This document shows positions 31,740 to 41,300 of a DNA stretch of 64,000 nucleotides, one piece after another. A program made the position numbers and the translations under genes. Origin of the DNA: Ahrensia sp. R2A130 (lineage in GTDB: Bacteria > Pseudomonadota > Alphaproteobacteria > Rhizobiales > Rhizobiaceae); NCBI RefSeq assembly GCF_000179775.1, contig NZ_AEEB01000022.1, positions 310,001 through 374,000 on the forward strand, written 5' to 3'. The notes beneath the pieces were generated by a model. It searched no databases. It worked only from the letters and a program-made list of their open reading frames with translations, and was not told the origin of the DNA. Positions within the stretch are counted from its first letter, which is position 1, and every line of letters begins with the position of its first letter.

Positions 31740-33812
31740 ATGAACGACACGATCAAACCGGAATTGGTGAACTGGGATGGTCCAATGGACCTACCGCGCT
31801 TCGAAGCCGTGGAGAGCGATGATTTCGCTGCCGCCTTCGACATTGCGCTGAAAGCCGACCGTGCCGAGATCGATGCAATTGCTGAAAATTCCGAAGCGCC
31901 TACCTTCGACAACACTGTCGTAACGCTCGAACTCTCCGGCCATGATCTGTCTCGTGTATCCGCACTATTTTGGAACCTCATGGGCGCCAACAGCGACGAC
32001 ACGTTGCGCGCGCTGGAACGTGAGATCGCGCCAAAAATGTCCCGCCATGGTTCCGAGACTGCCGCCAACAAGGCATTGTTCCAGCGCATCGACACGCTTT
32101 GGAATGGTCGCGAAAGCCTGAACCTCACCACGGAGCAATTTCGCGTATTGGAACGCAAATGGCAGGGTTTCGTGCGTGGCGGTGCTGCGCTGGAAGATGC
32201 AGACCAAAAACGGCTGGCAGAAATCAACGCGCGCTTGGCCGAACTGGGTGCCAGCTTTGCACAGAACATGCTGGCCGATGAAAAAGACTGGATGTTGGTG
32301 ATCGAGGATGAGGCAAAACTCGCAGGTCTGCCGCCCTTTCTGCGCGATGCCATGAAATCCGCGGCAAGTGAACGTGGCGAAGACGGCAAATATGCCGTGA
32401 CCCTGTCGCGCTCGATCATCGAACCCTTCCTCACCTTTGCCGATGACCGCGCCTTGCGCGAAGAAGCTTTTGCGGCCTGGACAGCCAGAGGTAAGAACGG
32501 CGGCGATACGGATAACCGCGCCAACGTCGCCGAGATCGTGCGCCTGCGTGCAGAGAAAGCAGCCTTGTTGGGTTACGAAACCTTCGCCCATTTCAAACTC
32601 GAAAATCAGATGGCGAAAAAGCCGGAAGCGGTGATCGAACTGCTGGAAACGGTGTGGGAAAAGGCCGTCGATAAAGCCGCTGCCGAAGAGCAACTTTTAG
32701 CAGACCGCATCGCTGCCAGCGGCGCGAACCACGATGTGAAGCCATGGGATTGGCGCTATTATTCCGAACAGGTTCGTGCGGAAACCTATGCCTATGACGA
32801 GGCAGAATTGAAGCCTTATCTCGCGCTGGACAACATCATCGCCGCCGCCTTCGACGTCGCCAACCGCCTGTTCGGCATCACCATCGAAGAGCGCAAAGGC
32901 ATCACCGCCTACCACCCCGATGTGCGGATTTTCGAGGTGAAGAATGCGGACGGTTCACACCGCGCCGTGTTCATCGGTGACTATTTCGCCCGACCCTCCA
33001 AACGGTCCGGCGCATGGATGAGCGGCTTTCGCGGGCAACACAAATTGACCAATGCGGACGGAACCGAAGGCTCCGCACCGATCATTGTCAATGTAATGAA
33101 TTTCGCCAAAGCGCCTGCCGGTCAGCCGACGCTGCTGTCGATGGATGATGCGCGCACACTGTTTCATGAATTCGGCCATGCGCTGCACGGGTTGTTGTCC
33201 AACGTCACCTATCCCAGCGTGTCCGGCACGTCGGTTGCCCGCGACTTTGTGGAACTGCCGAGCCAGGTTTACGAACACTGGTTCACCGTGCCCGAAGTGC
33301 TGGCAAAACACGCGCGCCATGTTGAAACCGGCGAAGCCATGCCGAAAGCTTTGCTCGACAAAGTGCTGGCGGCGCTCACCTTCAACGCCGGTTTCGGCGC
33401 GGTGGAATTCACGTCGTCCGCCTTGGTGGATATGGCCTTCCACCGCTTGTGCGGCGATGATGCAAAACTGAACGATGTGCTGGAATTCGAAGCAGCAGAA
33501 CTGAAGCGGCTCGGTATGCCGGACGCTATCGTCATGCGTCATGCCACGCCGCATTTCGCCCATGTGTTTTCAGGCGATGGCTATAGCGCCGGTTACTACA
33601 GCTATATGTGGTCGGAAGTGTTGGACGCTGATGCGTTCGCCGCCTTCGAAGAGGTGCAAAACCCCTTCGACCCGGACCTCGCCAAACGCCTGCACGACCA
33701 CATTTACAGCGCGGGCGGGTCCATCGACCCTGAAGAAACCTACAAGGCGTTTCGTGGCAAAATGCCGACTGTCGAGGCGATGATCGAAAAACGCGGGCTA
33801 GTGGCGGCTTAA
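31740..33812 (+). CDS. M3-family metallopeptidase (oligopeptidase A / dipeptidyl carboxypeptidase type)
   Basis: 690 residues, typical of PrlC/Dcp zinc peptidases that trim short peptides in the cytoplasm or periplasm. The zinc motif is HEFGHALHGLL (two histidines and catalytic Glu), followed by the third-ligand region SGTSVARDFVELPSQVYEHW. No signal peptide is present, suggesting a cytoplasmic location. I chose the ATG at 31740, since the family starts near there; the open frame begins 12 codons earlier. It is convergent with the hydroxyacid dehydrogenase. Dcp versus PrlC is not resolved. Confidence 0.93.
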   Translation: MNDTIKPELVNWDGPMDLPRFEAVESDDFAAAFDIALKADRAEIDAIAENSEAPTFDNTVVTLELSGHDLSRVSALFWNLMGANSDDTLRALEREIAPKMSRHGSETAANKALFQRIDTLWNGRESLNLTTEQFRVLERKWQGFVRGGAALEDADQKRLAEINARLAELGASFAQNMLADEKDWMLVIEDEAKLAGLPPFLRDAMKSAASERGEDGKYAVTLSRSIIEPFLTFADDRALREEAFAAWTARGKNGGDTDNRANVAEIVRLRAEKAALLGYETFAHFKLENQMAKKPEAVIELLETVWEKAVDKAAAEEQLLADRIAASGANHDVKPWDWRYYSEQVRAETYAYDEAELKPYLALDNIIAAAFDVANRLFGITIEERKGITAYHPDVRIFEVKNADGSHRAVFIGDYFARPSKRSGAWMSGFRGQHKLTNADGTEGSAPIIVNVMNFAKAPAGQPTLLSMDDARTLFHEFGHALHGLLSNVTYPSVSGTSVARDFVELPSQVYEHWFTVPEVLAKHARHVETGEAMPKALLDKVLAALTFNAGFGAVEFTSSALVDMAFHRLCGDDAKLNDVLEFEAAELKRLGMPDAIVMRHATPHFAHVFSGDGYSAGYYSYMWSEVLDADAFAAFEEVQNPFDPDLAKRLHDHIYSAGGSIDPEETYKAFRGKMPTVEAMIEKRGLVAA

Positions 33813-33832
33813 CCGCCACCAAACTTAAAGGC

Positions 33833-34789
33833 TTACGCCTGAACCAGATGCGCGCTTTCCGGCACAGGTGCAGTCGGCTTACCGCTATCGAAGAAGGTGA
33901 CGATATTTTCGACCACCATATCGGACATATCCTGACGGGTTTCCTGCGTGGCGGACGCGACGTGTGGAGTGAGGACAACGTGGTCCATGTCGATCAACGC
34001 CTGCGGCACCTTCGGCTCTTCTTCGAACACATCGAGACCGGCATTGCCCAGGCGGCCATCCTGCAGTGCGGAAATCATTTCTGCTTCATCGACAACCGTG
34101 CCACGCGCGACATTGATGAGCGTGCCAGTTGGACCCAGCGCTTCCATCACTTCGCGTGAGATCAGCTTGTCGGTTTCCGGTCCGCCCGGCGTGATGACGA
34201 TCAACACATCGCTGTCGCGGGCCATCTGCAACAGGCTTGGGTAATATTCATAGGCCACGCCCTTGTCGTTGCGGGAGTGGTAAACCGTTTTGCAGTTGAA
34301 GACCGAAAGCTTCTCGGCAATCGCTTCACCGATACGACCAAGACCGACGATACCGACCTGTTTGCCGCGCACCGATGTGGTGAGGGGCGCGTTGCCCTCC
34401 GAAAGCCATTTGCCTGCCCGCAGATAACGGTCGTGCTCCACCAAACGGCGGGTTGTCATCAACATCAGCGAGATGGCGACATTGGCCACATCGTCGTTCA
34501 ACACGTTGGGCGTATGGGTGCAGATGATGCCTTTGCCCGCACCATGTTCAGCGGCGACGCCATCGTAGCCCACGCCAAAAGATGAAACGAGTTTGAGTTT
34601 CGGCATGCGGTCCATCACATCAGCAGGTGCCCAACCGAACGTCGCCATGGCCTCGATATCGGCGATATCATCGTCGCTCATCGCAGCCAACGCATCCTTG
34701 TCGGTGGCATGGAGGACATCAAATTTGCCCTTCAAATCATCCATGACAGAAGGGAAGAAATTGCCGACGACGAGAACCTTGTGGGACAT
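33833..34789 (-). CDS. D-isomer-specific 2-hydroxyacid dehydrogenase (GhrB-like)
   Basis: 318 residues. The Rossmann motif is GIVGLGRIGEAIA. The catalytic triad Arg-Glu-His is visible in INVARGTVVDEAE, VFEEEPKVP and LTPHVASAT. It probably reduces glyoxylate or hydroxypyruvate with NAD(P)H, but other 2-ketoacids are possible. It is a different subtype from the GhrA-like enzyme at 60470-61402 in this window. It is divergent from the phosphotransacetylase gene. Confidence 0.93.
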   Translation of the reverse strand: MSHKVLVVGNFFPSVMDDLKGKFDVLHATDKDALAAMSDDDIADIEAMATFGWAPADVMDRMPKLKLVSSFGVGYDGVAAEHGAGKGIICTHTPNVLNDDVANVAISLMLMTTRRLVEHDRYLRAGKWLSEGNAPLTTSVRGKQVGIVGLGRIGEAIAEKLSVFNCKTVYHSRNDKGVAYEYYPSLLQMARDSDVLIVITPGGPETDKLISREVMEALGPTGTLINVARGTVVDEAEMISALQDGRLGNAGLDVFEEEPKVPQALIDMDHVVLTPHVASATQETRQDMSDMVVENIVTFFDSGKPTAPVPESAHLVQA

Positions 34790-34952
34790 AAAACAGCCTA
34801 TATGAGAACGATTGAAATCTTGCGGTGAGATAAACCATCCAGCGCGGTTGGGGGCAAGTGAGCCGACCAGCTAACGGGCCAGTTTACAAGCGTGACGTGA
34901 CGCTTCCCACGCATTAGAAGCGGTGAACCGACTTTGAACGCTGGACTTTTTC

Positions 34953-35873
34953 GTGACCGACGCCGCAACAGATATGAGCAACCGCCCACACTTCACCACC
35001 ATGCTGGAACGCTGCAAGCCGCTGCCGCCACTGCGTACCGCGCTGGTTTGCCCGCATGAAAAAACCGCGTTGGGCGGCGCGTTGGAAGCCCGTGATCTGG
35101 GCCTGATCGAACCGGTTCTGGTGGGCGAGAGCGCACGCATCCAGCAGGTCGCTCAAAAGAACGGGTTCGATATTTCCGGCCTCACCATCGTGGAAGCAAG
35201 GGGCGAAGCGGGCGCGGCCCATGCCGGTGTCGATTGCGTGGCCGATGGGCGCGCGCAGGCCATCATGAAAGGCGACGTCCATTCCGACACTTATCTAGCC
35301 GCCGTTATCCGCCGCGAAAACGGCATGCGAACGGCCAATCGCACCAGCCATTGCTTCGTGATGGACATTCCCAACTGGCCAAAGCCGGTCATCATCACCG
35401 ATGCTGCGCTCAACGTTGCGCCAGACGTGAAGAACCGCATCGCCATCACCAAAAACGCCATCAAACTCGCCCATGCGCTGAGCGTGACCGAACCGAAGGT
35501 CGCTGTGTTGTCGGCTGTAGAAAGCGTGAATGCCGCGATACCGTCCTCCGCCGAAGCAAAGGAAATCGCAGACCACGGCTATGAAAATGCCATCGTCGGC
35601 GGACCGTTTGCGTTGGACAATGCCGTGAGCGCACGAGCAGCAAAGCTGAAAGGCATCACCAATCCGGCAGCCGGAGACGCTGACATTCTGGTGGTGCCGA
35701 CCATCGAGGCAGGCAACATCCTGTTCAAAGCGCTAGTCTATATGGCGGGCGCAGAAACCGGCGGACTTGTAGTGGGCGCTTCTGCCCCCGTCATCCTGAC
35801 CAGCCGCGCCGACAGCGCCGAGGCCCGCATCGCAAGCTGCGCGCTGGCAGTTTTGATGGCGAACGCTGCCTAG
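34953..35873 (+). CDS. phosphate acetyl/butyryltransferase
   Basis: 306 residues of the PTA_PTB family, which interconverts acyl-CoA and acyl phosphate. It is the short catalytic form without the CobQ-like domain of long Pta. Features include AIMKGDVHSD near residue 105, NVAPDVKNR, and the C-terminal TSRADSAEARIASCALA. No acetate kinase gene is adjacent, unlike the usual pta-ack pair. The start may be the GTG at 34953 or the ATG at 34974. It is convergent with the thioredoxin-like gene, overlapping by 4 bases. Confidence 0.9.
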   Translation: MTDAATDMSNRPHFTTMLERCKPLPPLRTALVCPHEKTALGGALEARDLGLIEPVLVGESARIQQVAQKNGFDISGLTIVEARGEAGAAHAGVDCVADGRAQAIMKGDVHSDTYLAAVIRRENGMRTANRTSHCFVMDIPNWPKPVIITDAALNVAPDVKNRIAITKNAIKLAHALSVTEPKVAVLSAVESVNAAIPSSAEAKEIADHGYENAIVGGPFALDNAVSARAAKLKGITNPAAGDADILVVPTIEAGNILFKALVYMAGAETGGLVVGASAPVILTSRADSAEARIASCALAVLMANAA

Positions 35874-36925
35874 CTGAACAGCACCGAAGACAGTCCGCGC
35901 CGCCCGGCCAACGTTGCGGGGTCGGCATTGCCCCAGGCTTCGAAGAACTCCACCAGTTGCTTGCGCGCACCATCATCTTCCCAAGTGCGATCTGCACGAA
36001 CGATATCGAGAAGCTGATCGGCGGCCTCTTCGCGCTCACCGGCAGCGTTCAACGCCATGGCGTAATCGAAGCGCGCCTGATGGTTTTTCGGGTCGGCCTC
36101 GCTGGCCTCTTTCAACGGGGCAAGCTCGCCCAGCTTCGCACCGGCCTGCGCCAGATCGACAGCCTTTATCAGTGCGGCGATAGAGGCTTCGCTGCGGTAC
36201 TCTTCTGGCACCTGATCGATCAACTGTTGCGCCATATCCGCTTCGCCCACCGCCACATAGCATTGGCCGAGGCCGACGATAGCATCGAGGTTACCCGGCT
36301 CGCGGCCAAGGATCGCGCCGTACAGTTCCGATGCTGCACCGTGGTCGCCCTCACCGGCCAGTCGGTCGGCTTCGGTCAGCGCTTCCTTCATCGGGTCTTC
36401 ACCACCAACACCGGCGGCCTGCGCGATCTTGTCGAAAAACGCTGCCACTTCGCTTTCAGGTTTTGCGCCCATAAAGGCTTCCGCAGGACGACCGTTCACG
36501 AATGCCACGACGGCAGGAATGGACTGAATCCGCATCTGCTGCGCGACTTCGGGGTTGGCTTCCGTATCCATCTTCACCAGCTGCACGCCCGGCGTCTGGC
36601 TTGCTACCTTTTCGATGATCGGGCCAAGCGTTTTGCACGGACCGCACCAAGGCGCCCAGAAATCCACCACGACCGGATGGTCCATGGAAGCGTCGATCAC
36701 GTCTTTCATGAAAGTCTCGGTGGTCGCATCGAGTACGGGGAATACGCCCGGAGCGGCTGGCGCTTCTTCGCCAACGGGGCGGCCACCAGATGTGTATGTC
36801 ACGGGCGCAGGTGCCGCATCTTGAGGCGCAGGCGCGCCACCTGCGGACACATTCAGGTTCTGCCCGTAACCGCCACCTTGGCCGTAACCACCACCGCCAC
36901 CAAAACCGTAATCATCATTGCTCAT
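35870..36925 (-). CDS. YbbN-like thioredoxin with TPR domain (co-chaperone)
   Basis: 351 residues. A low-complexity Gly/Tyr/Gln N-terminus (about 1-40) is followed by a thioredoxin domain with the active site FWAPWCGPCKTLGP (about residue 90). A C-terminal helical TPR region (about 160-350) resembles E. coli YbbN/CnoX, a redox chaperone that protects and hands proteins to GroEL/DnaK. Here the CGPC site is intact, so it may keep oxidoreductase activity, as in the alphaproteobacterial forms. Its start overlaps the stop of the upstream YbaK-like gene by 4 bases (ATGA). Confidence 0.92.
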   Translation of the reverse strand: MSNDDYGFGGGGGYGQGGGYGQNLNVSAGGAPAPQDAAPAPVTYTSGGRPVGEEAPAAPGVFPVLDATTETFMKDVIDASMDHPVVVDFWAPWCGPCKTLGPIIEKVASQTPGVQLVKMDTEANPEVAQQMRIQSIPAVVAFVNGRPAEAFMGAKPESEVAAFFDKIAQAAGVGGEDPMKEALTEADRLAGEGDHGAASELYGAILGREPGNLDAIVGLGQCYVAVGEADMAQQLIDQVPEEYRSEASIAALIKAVDLAQAGAKLGELAPLKEASEADPKNHQARFDYAMALNAAGEREEAADQLLDIVRADRTWEDDGARKQLVEFFEAWGNADPATLAGRRGLSSVLFS

Positions 36926-37473
36926 TGGGTGTTCTCCAAATTCTCGGGGTCGGCGTCCAGATCAACGATCAGCGGATCGTGGCCGGTGGCTTTTGCAAAG
37001 GCCAGCAGATCGTCGCGCGCAATCGTCGTTGTCGCTTCATTGGTCAACGGATGGCAGTTGATCTTGTCATGCTCCAGCAACCGCTTGTCGATGGCAAAGC
37101 GCAGCTTGCCTTCGCGGTCGTTGATAACGCCAAAAGCTGTCACGGCACCTGGCGTCACGCCCAGCAATTCCTGCATCATGTCAGGCGAGCCGAAAGAAAA
37201 CTTGCCCTGACCGCCGATCAGCTTGTGCAGAATTTTGAGCGGAACATCGCTGTCTTCCTGCGCGGTCAGCAAGAAGAAGTTGCCCTTGCGGTCCTTCAAA
37301 AACAGGTTTTTCGTATGCCCACCCTCAAGCTCGCCCCGCAACGCCTGGCTTTGCTCCACCGTAAACAGCGCTTCGTGGCGGGTTGTGATGGTGTCGAAAC
37401 CACAAGCGTCGAGATAGGCCAGCAATGCGGCCTCATCGACGGGAGCGGGGGGAAGGGCAGGCAGATCGGTCAT
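36922..37473 (-). CDS. prolyl-tRNA synthetase-associated editing domain (YbaK/ProXp-like) protein
   Basis: 183 residues made of one YbaK/INS-like fold. HTKNLFLKDRKGNFFLLTA (the lysine of the editing site) and GAVTAFGVIND support the ProX/PrdX subgroup, which deacylates misacylated Ala- or Cys-tRNAs in trans. I chose the ATG at 37473; an open extension to 37536 is without domain content. It forms an overlapping operon with the YbbN-like gene, both in protein quality control. Confidence 0.9.
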   Translation of the reverse strand: MTDLPALPPAPVDEAALLAYLDACGFDTITTRHEALFTVEQSQALRGELEGGHTKNLFLKDRKGNFFLLTAQEDSDVPLKILHKLIGGQGKFSFGSPDMMQELLGVTPGAVTAFGVINDREGKLRFAIDKRLLEHDKINCHPLTNEATTTIARDDLLAFAKATGHDPLIVDLDADPENLENTQ

Positions 37474-37671
37474 GATTCGTCGCAGGGTATCGGTTCTTGG
37501 CGCAGCGTTTGCGCTATCACGAACAGATGGGGTCAACCGAGCGCGATGTCCACCGCAGCCTTATGGAATGGCGACTTCGGTTATTGACGAAAATCCCTGA
37601 AATTTGGTCTTGCAATCGCCACGGTGGTGAAGCATAACCGCGCCGCTGCGGCAAATGCCAAAGCCGTCCGA

Positions 37672-37746
<75 letters not shown>

Positions 37747-37834
37747 ATTTTTCAAAAGCTTGCAAGTGAATCGTAGCTCTAGCTGATTCACAGCTCATGC
37801 CCTCATTCAAAGTGATTTCTATATCATTTCACAG

Positions 37835-37910
37835 TGTCCAAACGGGCAAGGTGCTCAAAGCCGTTGGCTTTGGCATGTTCGCTCTATCGCTGAGCTACGC
37901 CCTTTGGACA
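37835..37910 (-). ncRNA. tRNA-like folded element (candidate RNA or tRNA relic)
   Basis: On the minus strand, 76 bases close on themselves. The outer arms TGTCCAAAGGGC and GCCCGTTTGGACA pair with one bulge. Inside is a D-arm-like GCTC-AGCGATA-GAGC, then a hairpin CAAAGCC-AAC-GGCTTTG. The stretch GGGCGTAGCTCAG..TAGAGCGAA matches the 5' half of the neighbouring tRNA-Gly with few changes, in inverted orientation. There is no T-arm (no GTTCGA), and the outer stem is too long for a tRNA, so it is not a functional tRNA of normal form. It may be a decayed tRNA copy or an unrecognised structured RNA. Confidence 0.4.
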
Positions 37911-38238
37911 TCCATTCGAATCGCAGAAGCGGCACAGCATCCGCTCAACATGGCACGTAGTGAACTACATATTTTCTGGAGATGATCTTGCCTGTAGCAT
38001 CGCATAACCCGCGCGGGTATTTCACCGATCTACGGAACTCAGCCGTCTGAGCAATGACATGCCGCTGCTCGCGCCAACATCAAAGTCAAAGCGCCTCAAA
38101 GAGCATTCAAAATTGTCTTCACTGGAAACTAAGCTACATCGCCACCGCGTTTTAGCCAGTCGCCAATTGAGTCATGAAGCGTCGATGGCGGTGGTGCGCT
38201 TAACGTGAATTCAACGGCTGTCCGTTGATACCGCGAAG

Positions 38239-38266
38239 CCACGACGATCAAAAATGATCGCCGTGG
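38239..38266. terminator. hairpin downstream of the RTX peroxidase gene
   Basis: Stem CCACGACGATC / GATCGCCGTGG with one mismatch and loop AAAAAT, about 60 bases past the peroxidase stop on the minus strand. The short T-run (CACTTTTT) is on the plus-strand side, so as drawn it is a better terminator for plus-strand transcripts. Confidence 0.4.
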
Positions 38267-38324
38267 CCCACTTTTTCGTCCACTCGTGGCCCGGTTGGGC
38301 ATGGGCAGGGGTTGGGCCCCGATC

Positions 38325-41300
38325 CTAGACGAATAGGTAGTCGTCGGTCGTCAGCTCATAGGTGCCGAGAAGTACGAAATAGTCAGTTGTCGTGCCATCG
38401 GTCACTTCGTAAGCAGCGCCACCGGCGTTGCGGTCAACCTCTGTTAACGTGGCACCGGCGCCGTAGCCGGACAATTCGATACTGTCGCCTATAGCTGCTC
38501 CAGCACCGTCGAAGCCGAGAGCGATGTAGTCCACGCCACTATCACCGGCGACGAATATATAGGTATCGTTGCCTCCCAAGCCTACGAGATAGTCGGCACC
38601 GCCCGCACCATTGATGCGGTCATCACCGGCCGATCCGTACATGGAGTTACTCATCGCATTACCGGTACCTGTAAGGCCTGCGTTCTGAAGAATGAGGTTC
38701 TCGATGTTATCGGCAAGAGTGTAGTCGACAGCTGCATAGACCGTGTCCTGGGTGCCTTCTCCAGCAAGTTCCACGATCACGTCAGCACTTTCAGTCACGG
38801 AGTAGAGATCGTCACCGAGACCGCCGATCATGGTATCGATACCGGCACCGCCACCGAGAATGTCGTTACCTGCACCCCCGATAAGAGTGTCGGCGCCATC
38901 ATGACCCAACAAGAAGTTGTTTCCCGAATTACCGGTGATCATGTTGTCGAGTGCGTTGCCATTGCCGTCAAAGTTGCCCGAGCCGGTGAGGGTCAGATTC
39001 TCGAAATCCGACAACAACGTGTAAGTCGACTCTATTTCTACCGTGTCGATACCGGACCCACCTGATCCGGCGGTCTCGTCGATTACGTCACCTATATCGT
39101 CAATGACGTAGGTGTCGTTCCCGGCACCGCCAGCCATGTAGTCTGCACCGGTGCCGCCATCGAGTCGTTCGTCACCCGAACCACCGAGAAGCGCATCATC
39201 GCCACCTTCACCGAACAGCATACTGTTGAAAGCGCCGCCATAAATAGCGTTGCTGCCCGCGTTGCCGTGAAGTTCCTGAGCAATGCTACCCACTCCGATT
39301 AGGGTTTCCACGTTAGCTCCCAAGGTGAAGTCCGAGGTGGCGTAGACTGTATCGATGCCTTCTCCAACGGCTTCGATTACCAGATCGCCGACATTGTCGA
39401 CGGAATAGATATCGTCTCCAGTGCCACCCGACATGCTGTCAGCACCTTCGCCGCCAATGAGGTTATCATTACCGCCCCCACCGATAAGGGTGTCATCTGA
39501 ACCGAGGGCCACAATGTGATCCTGATATGCAGAGCCGATGAGGTTATCGACCATCGGTGTACCGATGACGAATTCCTTGGCGCCATTGATGGTGACAGTG
39601 ACGACACCCTGGTCTGACAGGCCGCCTTGATCTTCGACCGTGTAGGTCAGCGCGATCGTGGCGACTTCGCCCGGGTTCATTCGGTCGATTATGGACTCCA
39701 TTCCGGGCAGACCCGCTCCGGGATCAAAGGAAACGTTGGAGCCGGCAGCAGAGAAGTAGCTCTGCAGTGTTGCCAGCTCACCAGCGCTCAACACGCCGAG
39801 CCCCGTAACATCACCCGCGGTCAAGGCACCAAGTACGGTGACGGTAAGCGGTCCACCATCTGCATCGGTATCATTCCCGGTGACGTTGAAGATTGCTGCC
39901 TGGTTTTCAATGATTGCGTCAGGCGCATCGTCCACCGCGACCGGAGCCTCAGTGTTGACGGGTGGTCCGACGGTCACATTCACGGTTGCGACATTGCTGA
40001 GGTTGTCGAGCGATTGATTGTCGTTGGCCTGATACGTGAAGCTAGCTGGACCTTGGTAACCCGTATCCGGTACGAAACTGACCGAACCGTTCAGGTTGAG
40101 CGTTGCAGTGCCACCAAGGCCACTGACCACGTTCGCCACACTGAGAGCATGTCCATTTGCATCGGTATCGTTGCCAAGAAGTTCGGCAGCAGTGATGACA
40201 ACAGTCACGTCCTGCGTAGTGGACGCCATATCATCAACCGCAACCGGCGCAGTGTTCAATGTTTCATCAACGTCAGTAATGTGAATTGCTACATCGTGCG
40301 TAACAATCGGGCGACCGGGCCCGTCCTGAGCACCGATGGTGACGTTATAAATGTTGTCACCTCCGATATCGTTTGCAGCTTCGAAATCGGGCGCCGAGTT
40401 GAACCGAAGTTCGCCGTTCACGAGGTTGAACAGGCCAGCATCAGGACCACTGAGAGTGTATGTATGGTCCGGACCGACTGTATCATTGTCATCGGTCTCA
40501 GCGCGGTAGACCACCACGCCGTTTGCTGTGTTCTCTTGAACATTTGCGCGTTCGCCAGACGTCCAGCGGGCTTCGTTATCATTCACGTCCTGAATGTTCA
40601 GCGTGAGGTTCAGTGCCGAGCCACCACCGGTATTGTCCGCGACCTCTACGGTCACATGATATTGTGGCTTGGCCTCGAAGTTGGCGTTTGTACCAGCGCC
40701 GCCACCGATAAAGTGCAGGTTCTGAGTTCCACCCGGTTGGTTCACTAAAGTGAATGCAGCCGCATCGGCACCGGCCAGCGTGACCACGTTGCTTGTGATG
40801 ATACCGTCTGGATCTTCGATCCGGATGGTGCTGATGAAGCGACCAGTGGCCGAGTTTATCGCATCGCCATCCATGATGACATCGCTCATCACCGCGCCAT
40901 CCACATCGGTGCCGAACTGGCTGCGTGCTTCCGTATCATCGAGGAAGATGAGCGGTGCTGTTGCACCAGAACTCACATTCACGATCTGATCGTCAAAGAC
41001 GAGGAATTCAACGCCGTTCAATGTATCGGTGTTGGTCCCTACAGGAGCTGCAATTTCTGTCACAACAAGTCCGCCGAAGGTGCCCGGTGCGATTGTGTAA
41101 TCCGCCCGGTTGCCTGCAAAGATGACCTGATCAACACCGGCACCGCCGTTAATATTGTCGTTGCCTTCCTGACCGGAGATCACGTCGTCGCCGTCGCGAC
41201 CATCTATGGTGTCGTTCCCGGCACCGCCAAAGATGGCGTCAGGTGCGGCTGGGTCAGCGGAACCGAAGATGATGTCGTTGTGTTGCGTACCTCGCAGCTC

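Larger units (their letters stand above)
37747..38324. other. gene-poor region with tRNA-like element and hairpins
   Basis: 578 bases without a credible protein gene. A 62-codon frame (37797-37985, plus strand) overlaps the tRNA-like element and has no family resemblance. Contents noted: a 76-base folded element on the minus strand (37835-37910), and an 11-base stem with one mismatch (38239-38249 / 38256-38266, loop AAAAAT) that may end the peroxidase transcript. No integrase and no clear att repeat are visible. Confidence 0.6.

Noticed and set aside
37797..37985. 62-codon plus-strand frame after tRNA-Gly
   Set aside because: It overlaps the folded tRNA-like element and shows no family resemblance or strong ribosome-binding site.
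37747..38324. Possible permuted tmRNA (ssrA) in the gene-poor region
   Set aside because: I found no tag-peptide coding stretch and no tmRNA acceptor or pseudoknot signatures; only a D-arm-like segment is present.
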